Source of the DNA: an uncultured Propionibacterium sp.
Lineage (GTDB): Bacteria; Actinomycetota; Actinomycetes; Propionibacteriales; Propionibacteriaceae
NCBI GenBank assembly: GCA_938036835.1
Contig: CALHWB010000011.1
Location: 1-29,138 of the forward strand
DNA: 29,138 nucleotides
Direction: 5' to 3'
Positions 1 through 6,974 of this stretch are shown here, piece by piece. Position numbers and translations under genes: made by a program. Positions within the stretch are counted from its first letter, which is position 1. Each line of letters opens with the position of its first letter. The notes beneath the pieces were generated by a model. It had not been told where the DNA came from and did no database searches. It was given only the letters and a program-made list of their open reading frames with translations.

Positions 1-37
1 CTAATCGGGGTATCGGTATTGGTCGGTGTGTCGGCAT
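1..37 (-). CDS. 5' end of a leftward gene cut by the window edge
   Basis: On the minus strand an ATG at position 37 is preceded by a good ribosome binding site (TTGGAGG, about 5 bases upstream). It opens a frame without stops to the window edge, beginning M-P-T-H-R-P. Twelve codons are too few to assign a function. A leftward promoter candidate lies upstream at 93-121, so the gene is probably transcribed divergently from the TIR-SAVED gene. It could be a partner gene of that system or unrelated. Confidence 0.4.
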   Translation of the reverse strand, partial: MPTHRPIPIPRL

Positions 38-92
38 TGAAACCTCCAAGGGGGGTGTGGCCCGCAAAGGGGGATAGCGGCCCGGTGCCACT

Positions 93-121
93 TATTGTTT
101 CATACCGAACCCCCCTGTCAA
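93..121 (-). promoter_or_regulatory. Leftward sigma70-like promoter
   Basis: Read on the minus strand, a perfect -35 box TTGACA (116-121) is followed after 17 bases by ACAATA (93-98). The spacing is ideal, and the leftward ATG with its ribosome binding site lies downstream at 37. The -10 box is imperfect, so the call is moderate. Confidence 0.4.
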
Positions 122-366
122 CCCCGCAACGGTCAAAACTGTGGAAAACTCCACGGCCCGCGACCGGGGAGCGTGCCCGGTTCAGCCACCAAGAGCATCG
201 ACCGGTCGCGCCACCACCGACCGCATCGCACCGATACTCGGAATCCCGGCACGCCGGCGCCGGGATTTTACGCGATTGCGATTACGATGCCGCCATCGCG
301 CATTCCCCAGCCGGGAAACGGCGGGGCGACACGAAACCCGCGAATCGATCTTGAGAGGAATCCCCG

Positions 367-2163
367 ATGGCGGCGAACGACCCCCGGGTGCCCGCGGCAC
401 GACCCGACGGCGCCGTGTTCATCTCCTACCACCAGAAAAGCGGCGCCCAGACGGCCGAGTTCGTCGAGACCTATCTGCGCAGCGGAGGCATCGTCCCCTG
501 GCGCGATGTGCGCGACCTGGAGGCCGGGGCCGTGCAGCGTTCCATCCGGGAGGCCTTCGCCGACGGTCTGAGCGGCGCGGTGCTGCTGATCAGCGACGGC
601 ATCGAAGAAAGCGACTTCGTCCCCCAGGAGGAATTGCCACTCATCCTGGACGTCACAGAGAAAGACACCGGCGACTTCCGGTTCCTCCACATCGTCAACA
701 CGATCCGCAAACCCGGCACCGACCAGCCGGATATCAACGCCCCGGCCGACCGGCTCAAGGCAAAATGCCCACGCGCGAACACGCTCAGCGCTCACCTGCA
801 ACGGGCCCTGCTGCACAAGACCGGCCCGGAAGAGAAGGCCGTGAACGAACTCGGCATCATGCTGCGAGACCTCCTCAGGGCCCGGCTGAGAAACTGGCCG
901 CGCGACAAGACTCTGGAAGTCGGCCTGCAGACGCGGCCTACCCCCAGCCATCTGGCTGTCAGTTCCCGCACCCCCGACGACTCCCACCTCCACATCCGTC
1001 TTCGGCAGGACGCCACAACCCAGATCCCCGAGGAACTAGACCTGCACTGCCTGAAGCAGACGCTCCCGCAGCTCATCGACGAGATCCACGGCCACGGCGT
1101 CCAGCGCATCCGTTTCCGGGGAGGCTGCCACCCGAGCCTCGCATGGACCCTGGGCACGGCCCTCCCCAAGTCACGGGATGGGATCGAGACCTTCACCTGG
1201 CACGACGTGGCCGGCAACGATTGGTGCTCCACCGACAAGCCGACGGATCCGAAGACCACCATCCAGTGCCTAGTCCTTGCTCCCGAGAGGGAGGCGAGCG
1301 ACCCCGTCCACGTGGCCGCCGACGGGAAGGCACTGCGCGATGCCCTGTCGCTAGGGGAAGGCCGCAGGAACGTGGTCGTGCTGCTGACCACGGAAAACTA
1401 CCTGCGGGAGCCGCTCACCGCGCTGGCCCGATCCATCGGCCCGGCACCGGTACTGCTGATCCAGTTCGTCACTCAACCGGACGCCCACGGCAATAAGATG
1501 ATCCACCACAGCGAGGGCGCCGAGCTGGCCCGACGGACCGGTGAGATCCTGCGGCACCTGGGCGACGGAGCCAACATCCATCTCGCCGTCCAAATCCCGG
1601 TGGCCCTGGCCGCGCTGACGGCCAGGCAGTGCAATACCCTGACGATGGACTTCTACGAACTCGGGGACTTCTCGCTCGGCGCCAAAAGCTATATCCGGGT
1701 GCTGCGCATGGCGGCCGGGAACCGCTTCCCGATCACCGAGGTGTACGCCCGGGCCACCCCGCAGATCGACAGAATACGCACCCTAAGAAACCTGACCCCA
1801 CACGCGGTCACGATCTTTCCCGAGGCCGGCACCCCATTCAGCTGGGCGCCGGACTCCCCGGACGCCTGGATCGACCGGCAAACGACGCCAGAGGAACTGC
1901 CAACTCTCCGGGTTTGCGGCCAGGAGATCCCCGTGACCCGGGTCCGGCATGGCCGTATCCAGCCCTCACCGCCGATGATCCCCGAAGTGGGCTACATCGT
2001 GCCGCGAGCCTTGGCCGAGGCGGCTCGCCGTCCCGACTTCTTCTTCCCCCACGGCGAACTCCGCAGCGAATCCGGCGCCATCATCGGGTACCGGGGGCTC
2101 GGGTGCTTCGAATCCGTCACCGACCGCACCCGCCCATTCCTGGACTGGATCGATCCGCTATAG
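367..2163 (+). CDS. TIR-SAVED effector protein with C-terminal NLTPH-type domain
   Basis: This is a 598-residue protein whose ATG is preceded by GAGAGG. Residues about 15-130 are a TIR domain: F-I-S-Y at 18-21, P-W-R-D at 44-47, and Glu88/Glu89 in a Q-E-E-L context near where the catalytic glutamate of NAD-cleaving bacterial TIRs lies. Residues about 290-450 resemble a SAVED domain, the cyclic-oligonucleotide sensor of CBASS, including the typical stretch I-H-L-A-V-Q-I-P-V-A-L-A and a following M-D-F-Y-E-L. From residue 475 a further domain starts with N-L-T-P-H and ends near P-H-G-E-L-R with G-Y-R-G-L. This resembles small stand-alone bacterial and phage proteins of unknown function. TIR-SAVED proteins of CBASS oligomerise on a cyclic nucleotide and destroy NAD+. 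Here no CD-NTase is visible on either side within the window; it could lie to the left. The domain order TIR-SAVED-NLTPH is unusual to me. Confidence 0.8.
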   Translation: MAANDPRVPAARPDGAVFISYHQKSGAQTAEFVETYLRSGGIVPWRDVRDLEAGAVQRSIREAFADGLSGAVLLISDGIEESDFVPQEELPLILDVTEKDTGDFRFLHIVNTIRKPGTDQPDINAPADRLKAKCPRANTLSAHLQRALLHKTGPEEKAVNELGIMLRDLLRARLRNWPRDKTLEVGLQTRPTPSHLAVSSRTPDDSHLHIRLRQDATTQIPEELDLHCLKQTLPQLIDEIHGHGVQRIRFRGGCHPSLAWTLGTALPKSRDGIETFTWHDVAGNDWCSTDKPTDPKTTIQCLVLAPEREASDPVHVAADGKALRDALSLGEGRRNVVVLLTTENYLREPLTALARSIGPAPVLLIQFVTQPDAHGNKMIHHSEGAELARRTGEILRHLGDGANIHLAVQIPVALAALTARQCNTLTMDFYELGDFSLGAKSYIRVLRMAAGNRFPITEVYARATPQIDRIRTLRNLTPHAVTIFPEAGTPFSWAPDSPDAWIDRQTTPEELPTLRVCGQEIPVTRVRHGRIQPSPPMIPEVGYIVPRALAEAARRPDFFFPHGELRSESGAIIGYRGLGCFESVTDRTRPFLDWIDPL

Positions 2164-2626
2164 CCTGCCGCGTGCCGGGACGGCGGCGCCGGCTGGCGGC
2201 ATGCTCCGAGCCGGAAAGCACCGGCCTGGATCGCATCGGGATACCATTGCGGAATGGTTTCACCAGGCGGCCGGTTACAGCGCACCCAGCTAGGTCAGCG
2301 CCGAATGGGGACGACACAATCCAGCAGCCTGGATCGGGCCCATTCCACTCCACGGAACGCCGGGACGAGACATGGGCTATGCATCGATCTCACCTGAGAG
2401 TCTTCTTGCCGAGGGCGCTAAACCCGCCCGGCGGCGGGCCGGCCGCGGGCTGTCTCGCCGGCCGGCGTGCGCAGCGGCGGGGTCCGGACGCCCAAGGTCA
2501 TGATGCCGATCGGCTAGGTGCGCTCTCGTCGCCCAGCCAAGATCGCCCCCGGGCCATGGGCGAGGATCGTGGGCGATCTGCCCGGGCGCGAGAGACCGGC
2601 TCCGGCGACCGCGGTGGAGCCGGCCC
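2164..2626. other. Intergenic stretch without a supported gene
   Basis: I see no convincing coding frame in these 463 bases. A very GC-rich hairpin (CCCGCC, loop CGGC, GGCGGG at 2423-2438) is present but has no T-tract after it. The stretch may hold eroded coding sequence upstream of the alkyltransferase-like gene. Confidence 0.4.
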
Positions 2627-2953
2627 GTGAGGGACGAGCTGGCCGCACGGATCCGGCTGGCGGTCTCGCTGGTTCCCGCCGGGTCGGTGGTGAGCTACGG
2701 CGACGTCGCCGCCCTGGTCGGGACGGGGCCGCGCCAGGTGGGAGCCTTCATGCGCGATCACGGAGAAGACCTGCCCTGGTGGCGCGTCGTGAACGCATCC
2801 GGTGAGTTACCGCCCCGGCTGCGCGGCATGGCCCGTGCCCTGTGGGCGGAGGAGGGAATCGCCGAGCGAACGAACGGATCGGGTTGCCAGATAGAGCGTC
2901 ATCGCGCCGACCTACCCACCTGGGCGGACGCCGTCGAGGCCGCACAACGCTGA
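2627..2953 (+). CDS. Alkyltransferase-like protein (ATL), MGMT DNA-binding domain family
   Basis: This is a 108-residue protein starting with GTG. It matches the DNA-binding domain of O6-alkylguanine-DNA alkyltransferases: V-P-A-G-S-V-V-S-Y-G-D-V-A near residue 20, then R-Q-V-G-A-F-M, then L-P-W-W-R-V-V near residue 50. In true alkyltransferases this last motif is P-C-H-R with the acceptor cysteine. Here tryptophan replaces the cysteine, as in ATL proteins, which bind alkylated guanines, do not repair them directly, and hand them to nucleotide excision repair. The length is normal for bacterial ATLs. It stands alone, without visible repair genes beside it. Confidence 0.8.
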   Translation: MRDELAARIRLAVSLVPAGSVVSYGDVAALVGTGPRQVGAFMRDHGEDLPWWRVVNASGELPPRLRGMARALWAEEGIAERTNGSGCQIERHRADLPTWADAVEAAQR

Positions 2954-2965
2954 TTCCCCGGTCAC

Positions 2966-3447
2966 AGCCGTGCTCGGCTGCTCTTCGATGCCCGATTCCT
3001 GTCTTGGGGCGGCTAGAGACCATCGCCGAGGGTCTCCGGAGCGCTGACGCCGAGTCTGTCGTAGTGCCCGCCTTCGAGGCCCCTGAGACCGTCACGAGCG
3101 ACTTGTTGCTGCTGGGAGCGCCCACGCACAATGGCGGACTGCCGTCTCCCCGTTCAAGGGAGCAGGCGGTTGCAAGAGGAGCTACGGAAGTACCCCCTAC
3201 GGGTATCAAGGAGTGGCTGTCCAGGGCGGATCTCACCTCGGTCCTGAAGGTGGCGGTCTTCGAAACTGTGGTTGACGGCCTGTGGGTCGGATCTGCGGCA
3301 CGCGCCCTGAAGAAGGCTGTGGCGGGTAGGAAGCGTGTGCGTGTGGAGCAGCACAGGTTCGTCGTGAGCGGCAAGGCGCCGGCACTCAAAGATAACCAGA
3401 CCGAGTCCGCCCGTGCGTGGGGAATGGCCATGGCGCGCGAAGCGTGA
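2966..3447 (+). pseudogene. Flavodoxin-like protein, frameshifted at the N-terminus
   Basis: The main frame, from about 3001 to the TGA at 3445-3447, reads like an actinobacterial flavodoxin-family protein: E-T-I-A-E-G-L, then D-L-L-L-L-G-A-P-T-H-N-G-G, then a G-S-A-A-R-A-L-K-K segment, and at the end E-S-A-R-A-W-G. The expected first strand and FMN phosphate loop are not in this frame. A weak match (L-L-F-D-A-R-F from 2978) is in another frame, which then hits a TAG. No start codon with a ribosome binding site precedes either part. I infer an old frameshift that removed the FMN-binding N-terminus. Family assignment is fairly sure; the exact 5' boundary is not. Confidence 0.55.
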
Positions 3448-3536
3448 CCATATGCCCGCATGACTCGTGTCCCCTCAATCACCGGGCCGGCGACCCCAGC
3501 TACGCGCATCATCCGCCTTGATCGGGCTGGGCTGCC

Positions 3537-3568
3537 TTGCTAGATTGTGACTCACCAGTCATATAACT
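3537..3568 (+). promoter_or_regulatory. Promoter with TetR-type palindromic operator
   Basis: A perfect inverted repeat TGACT-cacc-AGTCA (3548-3561) lies between a TTGCTA (-35-like, 3537-3542) and a TATAAC (-10-like, 3562-3567) sequence, spaced by 19 bases. It sits just upstream of the truncated TetR gene and its ABC exporter. TetR regulators typically bind such palindromes over their own promoter. The operator looks intact although the regulator does not. Confidence 0.45.
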
Positions 3569-3590
3569 GTCCAGTCCTGTAGGAGCCGTC

Positions 3591-3830
3591 GTGGCCACCC
3601 TGACGTTCCAGAACCTTCCGCCGGCCGAGAGGGACCGGCTCGCGACCGTCCTGGAAACCGAATTCGCCCAGCGAGATTTCCGTGCCGCGGCGGTAGATCG
3701 GATCGCCCGACTCCCCAACCTCACCGAACCGGGCCTGCCTGCTGAGGAGATCCGGGCGCAAGCACAGCGAACCGTTTCTACGGTGCTGGGCATGACCGGT
3801 CGTTTCCTCACCGCCAGGAACGACCGATGA
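3591..3830 (+). pseudogene. TetR-family regulator with internal deletion
   Basis: This 79-codon GTG-start frame begins like a TetR regulator (F-Q-N-L-P, then E-F-A-Q-R-D-F-R-A-A-A-V-D-R-I-A) and so holds helix 1 and part of helix 2. Where the recognition helix (usually G-x-x-x-G-S-x-Y-x-Y-F) and the ligand-binding core should follow, it jumps to a stretch that reads like a regulator C-terminus and ends F-L-T-A-R-N-D-R. Normal TetR proteins have about 190-220 residues, so about 110-140 are missing. The frame is kept and the stop overlaps the ATG of the ABC ATPase by four bases, so translational coupling is intact. DNA binding should be lost. It might be a functional small protein, but that is less likely. 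Confidence 0.6.
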
Positions 3831-4678
3831 CCACCGCCATCGCCGTATCGGGTCTGGGATTCACCTACCCGGGCAACCTCACCCCCACGCTCCACGACAT
3901 GACTTTCGACGTATCGCACGGCGAGGTCTTCGGTTTCCTGGGCCCGAGCGGCGCGGGTAAATCCACCACCCAATGCCTGCTCACCGGACTACTCAGCGGG
4001 TATACCGGGAGCGCCATGGCACTCGGCAGAGAGATCTCGGCCTGGGGCCGTGAATACTACGAACGGGTGGGAGTCGGCTTCGAGACCCCCATCTCGTTCG
4101 GTGGGCTGACGCTGGCCGAGAATCTGGCGTACTTCGCGCATCTCTACCGCGGGCCAACCGCTGACCCCATCGAACTCCTGGAACGGGTGGGGCTCGCCGA
4201 CGATGCCCGGCTAGCCGCCTCCAAGATGAGCAAGGGCATGGGAGTACGCCTCAACGTTGCCCGCGCTCTGCTCCACCGGCCGGAGCTCATCTTCCTGGAC
4301 GAACCCACATCCGGGCTCGACCCGGTGGGCGTGCGGCGCATGATGGATCTGATCGGCGACGAGCGCGCAACCGGGCACACGGTGATCATCACCACCCATG
4401 ACATGTCCCTGGCCGAACGCATCTGCGACAGGGTGGCGTTCATCATCGAAGGCCGCATCGCTCGGATCGGCGCCCCCGAGCAACTGCGCCGCCAGCACGG
4501 GGCTGACACCGTGAAGGTTTCATGGGCCGGCGGGGAAGCGACCTTCCCCATGGCGGGCCTAGCGGACAACCCCGGCTTCCACAAGGCACTCCGGCACACT
4601 TCTTTGCGCTCGGTCCACTCCCAGGAGGCCGATCTGGCGGATGTCTTTACACGCCTGACCGGTGCGAGGCTGACATGA
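3827..4678 (+). CDS. ABC exporter ATP-binding protein
   Basis: This is a 283-residue ATPase of the drug-export/ABC-2 type, similar in build to fluoroquinolone-export ATPases of actinobacteria. Walker A is G-P-S-G-A-G-K-S-T (about 39-47), the Q-loop segment follows, the signature is the unusual M-S-K-G-M (about 133), Walker B is L-I-F-L-D-E-P-T (about 154-161), and the switch histidine is in T-T-H-D near 185. The start overlaps the stop of the truncated TetR gene, and the stop overlaps the next permease start. It should energise the two membrane proteins that follow. The substrate cannot be read from the sequence; a hydrophobic drug or peptide is usual for this class. Confidence 0.9.
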   Translation: MTTAIAVSGLGFTYPGNLTPTLHDMTFDVSHGEVFGFLGPSGAGKSTTQCLLTGLLSGYTGSAMALGREISAWGREYYERVGVGFETPISFGGLTLAENLAYFAHLYRGPTADPIELLERVGLADDARLAASKMSKGMGVRLNVARALLHRPELIFLDEPTSGLDPVGVRRMMDLIGDERATGHTVIITTHDMSLAERICDRVAFIIEGRIARIGAPEQLRRQHGADTVKVSWAGGEATFPMAGLADNPGFHKALRHTSLRSVHSQEADLADVFTRLTGARLT

Positions 4679-5379
4679 CTCGCAGACTGGCAGCGACGAT
4701 GGCGATCGACCTGCGGAGGCAGGTCACGGAAGGATTCTGGCTCGTGGCTGTCGTGGTCGCCCTGCTCGTGGCATCCGTGCTTCGCGCGTTCGATGTCGGG
4801 TGGGCCACCTTCTGGCCACTGATCGTGTTGGCAGATCTCACCGTCACGGCATTCTACTTCGCGGCGATCCAGGTACTCATGCAACGTTCCGAGGGGACCC
4901 TGGGCGCGCAGGTAGTCACTCCCCTGCGAGCCTGGGAGTACCTGCTGTGCCTAGCGGGTTCCCTGGGGATTCTCTCGTTGGTGGAGATGTCGGTGCTGGT
5001 GCTGATCGGATTCGGTTGGCGGCTGAATTGGCCGGTCTACCTCGCGGCAGTCGGCATCACCGCCTTCCTGTACGTCACCTATGGGTTCATCGCCGTGTCC
5101 CGATACCGCTCGATTACCCAGTTCCTCCTACCCTCCGGTGCGTGGACCGCAGGGTTCGCCATCCCGATGCTTCCCATCTTCGGCTTCCCGACCGGGTGGT
5201 GGATGTGGTTGCACCCGCTCCAGCCCGTCGTTGCGTTGATTCAGGTGGCGTTCGATGACCGGGAGGCCCTGTGGATCGCTCCAGCCCTCGGCGCGGCCCT
5301 GGTGTGGATGGCGGTCGGGTTCAAGCTGGCGACCGCCAGGTACCACCGGTTCGCAGCCGGAAGGTACGGCTGGTCATGA
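4675..5379 (+). CDS. ABC-2 type permease, first subunit
   Basis: This is a 234-residue membrane protein. The ATG at 4675 overlaps the ATPase stop (ATGA), which fixes the start. About six hydrophobic segments are visible, beginning near residue 20 (F-W-L-V-A-V-V-V-A-L-L-V-A) and ending near 220. It carries the E-G-T-L-G-A-Q-V-V-T-P-L motif just after the second segment, typical of the cytoplasmic loop of ABC-2 permeases of the fluoroquinolone-export kind. It presumably pairs with the next gene product to form the channel driven by the preceding ATPase. Confidence 0.85.
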   Translation: MTRRLAATMAIDLRRQVTEGFWLVAVVVALLVASVLRAFDVGWATFWPLIVLADLTVTAFYFAAIQVLMQRSEGTLGAQVVTPLRAWEYLLCLAGSLGILSLVEMSVLVLIGFGWRLNWPVYLAAVGITAFLYVTYGFIAVSRYRSITQFLLPSGAWTAGFAIPMLPIFGFPTGWWMWLHPLQPVVALIQVAFDDREALWIAPALGAALVWMAVGFKLATARYHRFAAGRYGWS

Positions 5380-6098
5380 ACTGGGCAGCCCTCCGAAGCC
5401 TCGTGTGGGCAGACGGTCGGCGTGTGGCTCGTGATGCCTTCCTGGGGTGGATGGCCGTGGTCCCGCTGGCGATGGCCCTGACGTTGCGATCCTTGGCGGA
5501 ACCCATTCGTGGCGCCGTCGACGGTGCCGACGAGGCCAACCGATGGCTGGGCATCATCGACGGGGCCTTCTTCGCCATCGTGCTGCCTCTGGTGATGGGT
5601 GCCGTGCTGGGATTCATGCTGCTCGACGAGAAGGACAATCACACCTTGACCGCGATCCGGGCGACCCCGGTGTCAGTGGGTGCCTATCTGGCCTGGCGCA
5701 CCACCGCGGTCGGACTGTTCACCATCGTCGTGGTGACCGTGACCCATCCGATCGCAGGGCTGAGCTCGTCTGGCGGGCTGGGGGATTTCCTGACCGCGTT
5801 GGCGGGCGCCCCGTTGGCGGGAAGCTTCGGTATGGGGCTCGCAGCCGCAGCAGCCAACAAGATTCAGGGGTTTGCGCTGGTGAAGCTCGCGCTGGCGGCC
5901 CTGCTGCTGCCCTGCGTAGGCGCTGCCCTTGGAGGTGCGTGGCTGTGGGCAACGATCTGGCTACCGAGTTGGTGGCCGCTCATGGTGCACAGCGCCGGCG
6001 GTCAAGGCGGCCTCGGGTGGGCGCCGCTGATCGGCGATTATGCCGTCAACGTCCTGATCATTCTCACTGCCGTCCGTCACCTGGGCGCCACGAACTGA
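5376..6098 (+). CDS. ABC-2 type permease, second subunit
   Basis: This is a 240-residue membrane protein starting at the ATG that overlaps the previous stop. Six hydrophobic segments alternate with short loops. The loop D-E-K-D-N-H-T-L-T-A-I-R-A-T-P-V near residue 85 corresponds to the E-G-T-L motif of its partner and is typical of the ABC-2 superfamily. It ends the three-gene export operon; about five bases later the minus-strand remains of an SDR gene begin, so the operon's right border is a rearrangement point. Confidence 0.85.
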   Translation: MNWAALRSLVWADGRRVARDAFLGWMAVVPLAMALTLRSLAEPIRGAVDGADEANRWLGIIDGAFFAIVLPLVMGAVLGFMLLDEKDNHTLTAIRATPVSVGAYLAWRTTAVGLFTIVVVTVTHPIAGLSSSGGLGDFLTALAGAPLAGSFGMGLAAAAANKIQGFALVKLALAALLLPCVGAALGGAWLWATIWLPSWWPLMVHSAGGQGGLGWAPLIGDYAVNVLIILTAVRHLGATN

Positions 6099-6102
6099 CG
6101 GC

Positions 6103-6368
6103 CGCATCGCCCGCGGCAACCCTCGTCAGGGCGAGCACACCAGCCCTCGATGCCGCATAGTCCGCCTGCCCGGGAATCCCGGTCATGGTGCTGGTTGCCG
6201 AGACATCGATGCTCTTCCCATAACCATAGGGCGCCATCATTCGTATCGCAGCACGGGTGAGGTTGAAAACACCCCCAGCTTGACGTCGAGCACTCGCTGC
6301 CACGCCCGATCCGTCATCTCCGTGATCGGGGAATCCGACACAACCCCGGCGTTGTTGACGATACTGCG
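6103..6368 (-). pseudogene. Short-chain dehydrogenase/reductase fragment, frameshifted
   Basis: On the minus strand the region reads V-N-N-A-G-V-V-S-D-S-P-I-T-E-M from about 6365. After a frame change near 6275 it continues G-V-F-N-L-T-R-A-A, then S-A-T-S-T-M-T-G-I-P-G-Q-A-D, then Y-A-A-S-R-A-G-V. These are the NNAG, catalytic serine and YxxxK-region motifs of FabG-like reductases, but the usual K is R in Y-A-A-S-R. Both the N-terminal cofactor loop and the C-terminus are gone. A clear relic. Confidence 0.7.
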
Positions 6369-6385
6369 CCATCGGCCGCGACCAG

Positions 6386-6590
6386 TACCGTAGCCGCTTG
6401 GATTGCGGGCGGCATGGTCCGGCAGAACGACCGAGCCCGGTCCGGCGCCCCTAGGGCCCGCCGGCGTCCCCTCAATGCCGACAAAGCGTACCGAATCGTC
6501 GAGGTACCGATAGTCCGGTACGCGCAGGCCGGCCCGGCCGGAGACGGCCCGATGGTTTTCCCAAGTCGGATCGGATACCAGGATCGTTCC
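6386..6590 (-). pseudogene. Aspartate/aromatic aminotransferase fragment
   Basis: The minus-strand frame reads I-L-V-S-D-P-T-W-E-N-H, then A-G-L-R-V-P-D-Y-R-Y-L, then V-V-L-P-D-H-A-A-R-N-P-S-G. This matches the middle of class I aspartate/tyrosine aminotransferases (vsdPtWpNH, aGl-v-Y-Y and the cHNPTG motif). Only about 70 of some 400 residues remain, and it runs straight into the SDR fragment. It is an isolated relic without start or end. Confidence 0.6.
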
Positions 6591-6611
6591 TTCAGACACC
6601 ACGCGGCCGAT

Positions 6612-6617
6612 TACAAT
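6612..6617 (+). promoter_or_regulatory. Possible -10 box TACAAT
   Basis: TACAAT lies 45 bases upstream of the ferredoxin-fragment start, in the only promoter-like stretch before the ATP-grasp operon. No good -35 box is found at the ideal distance. It could serve both the ferredoxin remnant and the operon from 6975. Confidence 0.25.
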
Positions 6618-6662
6618 AGGGCCACTACTAGTGCCACTACGCTGAACGCTTAGGAGACGCTC

Positions 6663-6929
6663 TTGCTGACTTCTGGTCCGCGCAGCATGCCGATCTCTGA
6701 CCGAGATGTGCTGCGCTTCCGTACACCCCTGACCACCCATCAGCGCCCTCACGAATGGACTAAACCGCCCCGCAGGATCGAGTTGATCGAATGCATCGGC
6801 TGCGACAGCTGCATGCGCGCCTGCCCACCCCAGTTCAACGCGGTCTACAACTACGGCCTCGACGTCGTCATCGTTCCGGAGATGTGCAACGTGCGAAAAG
6901 AGCCCCGCGCCAGTCATCACCGGTTTTGA
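6663..6929 (+). pseudogene. Ferredoxin, truncated at the second iron-sulfur motif
   Basis: The frame can start at TTG 6663 (AGGAG upstream) or ATG 6687. It contains C-I-G-C-D-S-C-M-R-A-C-P, a 4Fe-4S ligand motif, preceded by R-D-V-L-R-F-R-T-P-L-T-T-H-Q and followed by G-L-D-V-V-I-V-P-E-M-C, as in actinobacterial ferredoxins of about 100 residues or more. The second cysteine motif that should follow is missing. One frame over, C-E-K-S can be read, so a frameshift just after the M-C is likely. The end (N-V-R-K-E-P-R-A-S-H-H-R-F) is not family-like. It lies 45 bases before the ATP-grasp operon and in the same direction. Confidence 0.6.
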
Positions 6930-6974
6930 CTCCGCATGGCACCGCCTGCGAACCGCAGAGATCGGAGAACGTGC

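Noticed and set aside
268..993. 241-codon minus-strand frame opposite the TIR domain
   Set aside because: No recognisable domain or ribosome binding site; it mirrors codon bias of the real gene.
141..1496. Long plus-strand frame of 451 codons over the TIR-SAVED gene
   Set aside because: Its product is Arg/Pro-rich without motifs and it overlaps the clearly family-like frame; a typical GC-rich shadow.
2423..2438. CCCGCC/GGCGGG hairpin as a terminator of the TIR-SAVED gene
   Set aside because: No T-tract follows, it lies 260 bases after the stop, and such GC palindromes are common by chance here.
6663..6929. Short Cys-rich ORF before the ATP-grasp operon as a peptide precursor
   Set aside because: The cysteine pattern and flanks match ferredoxins; it is better explained as a truncated ferredoxin.
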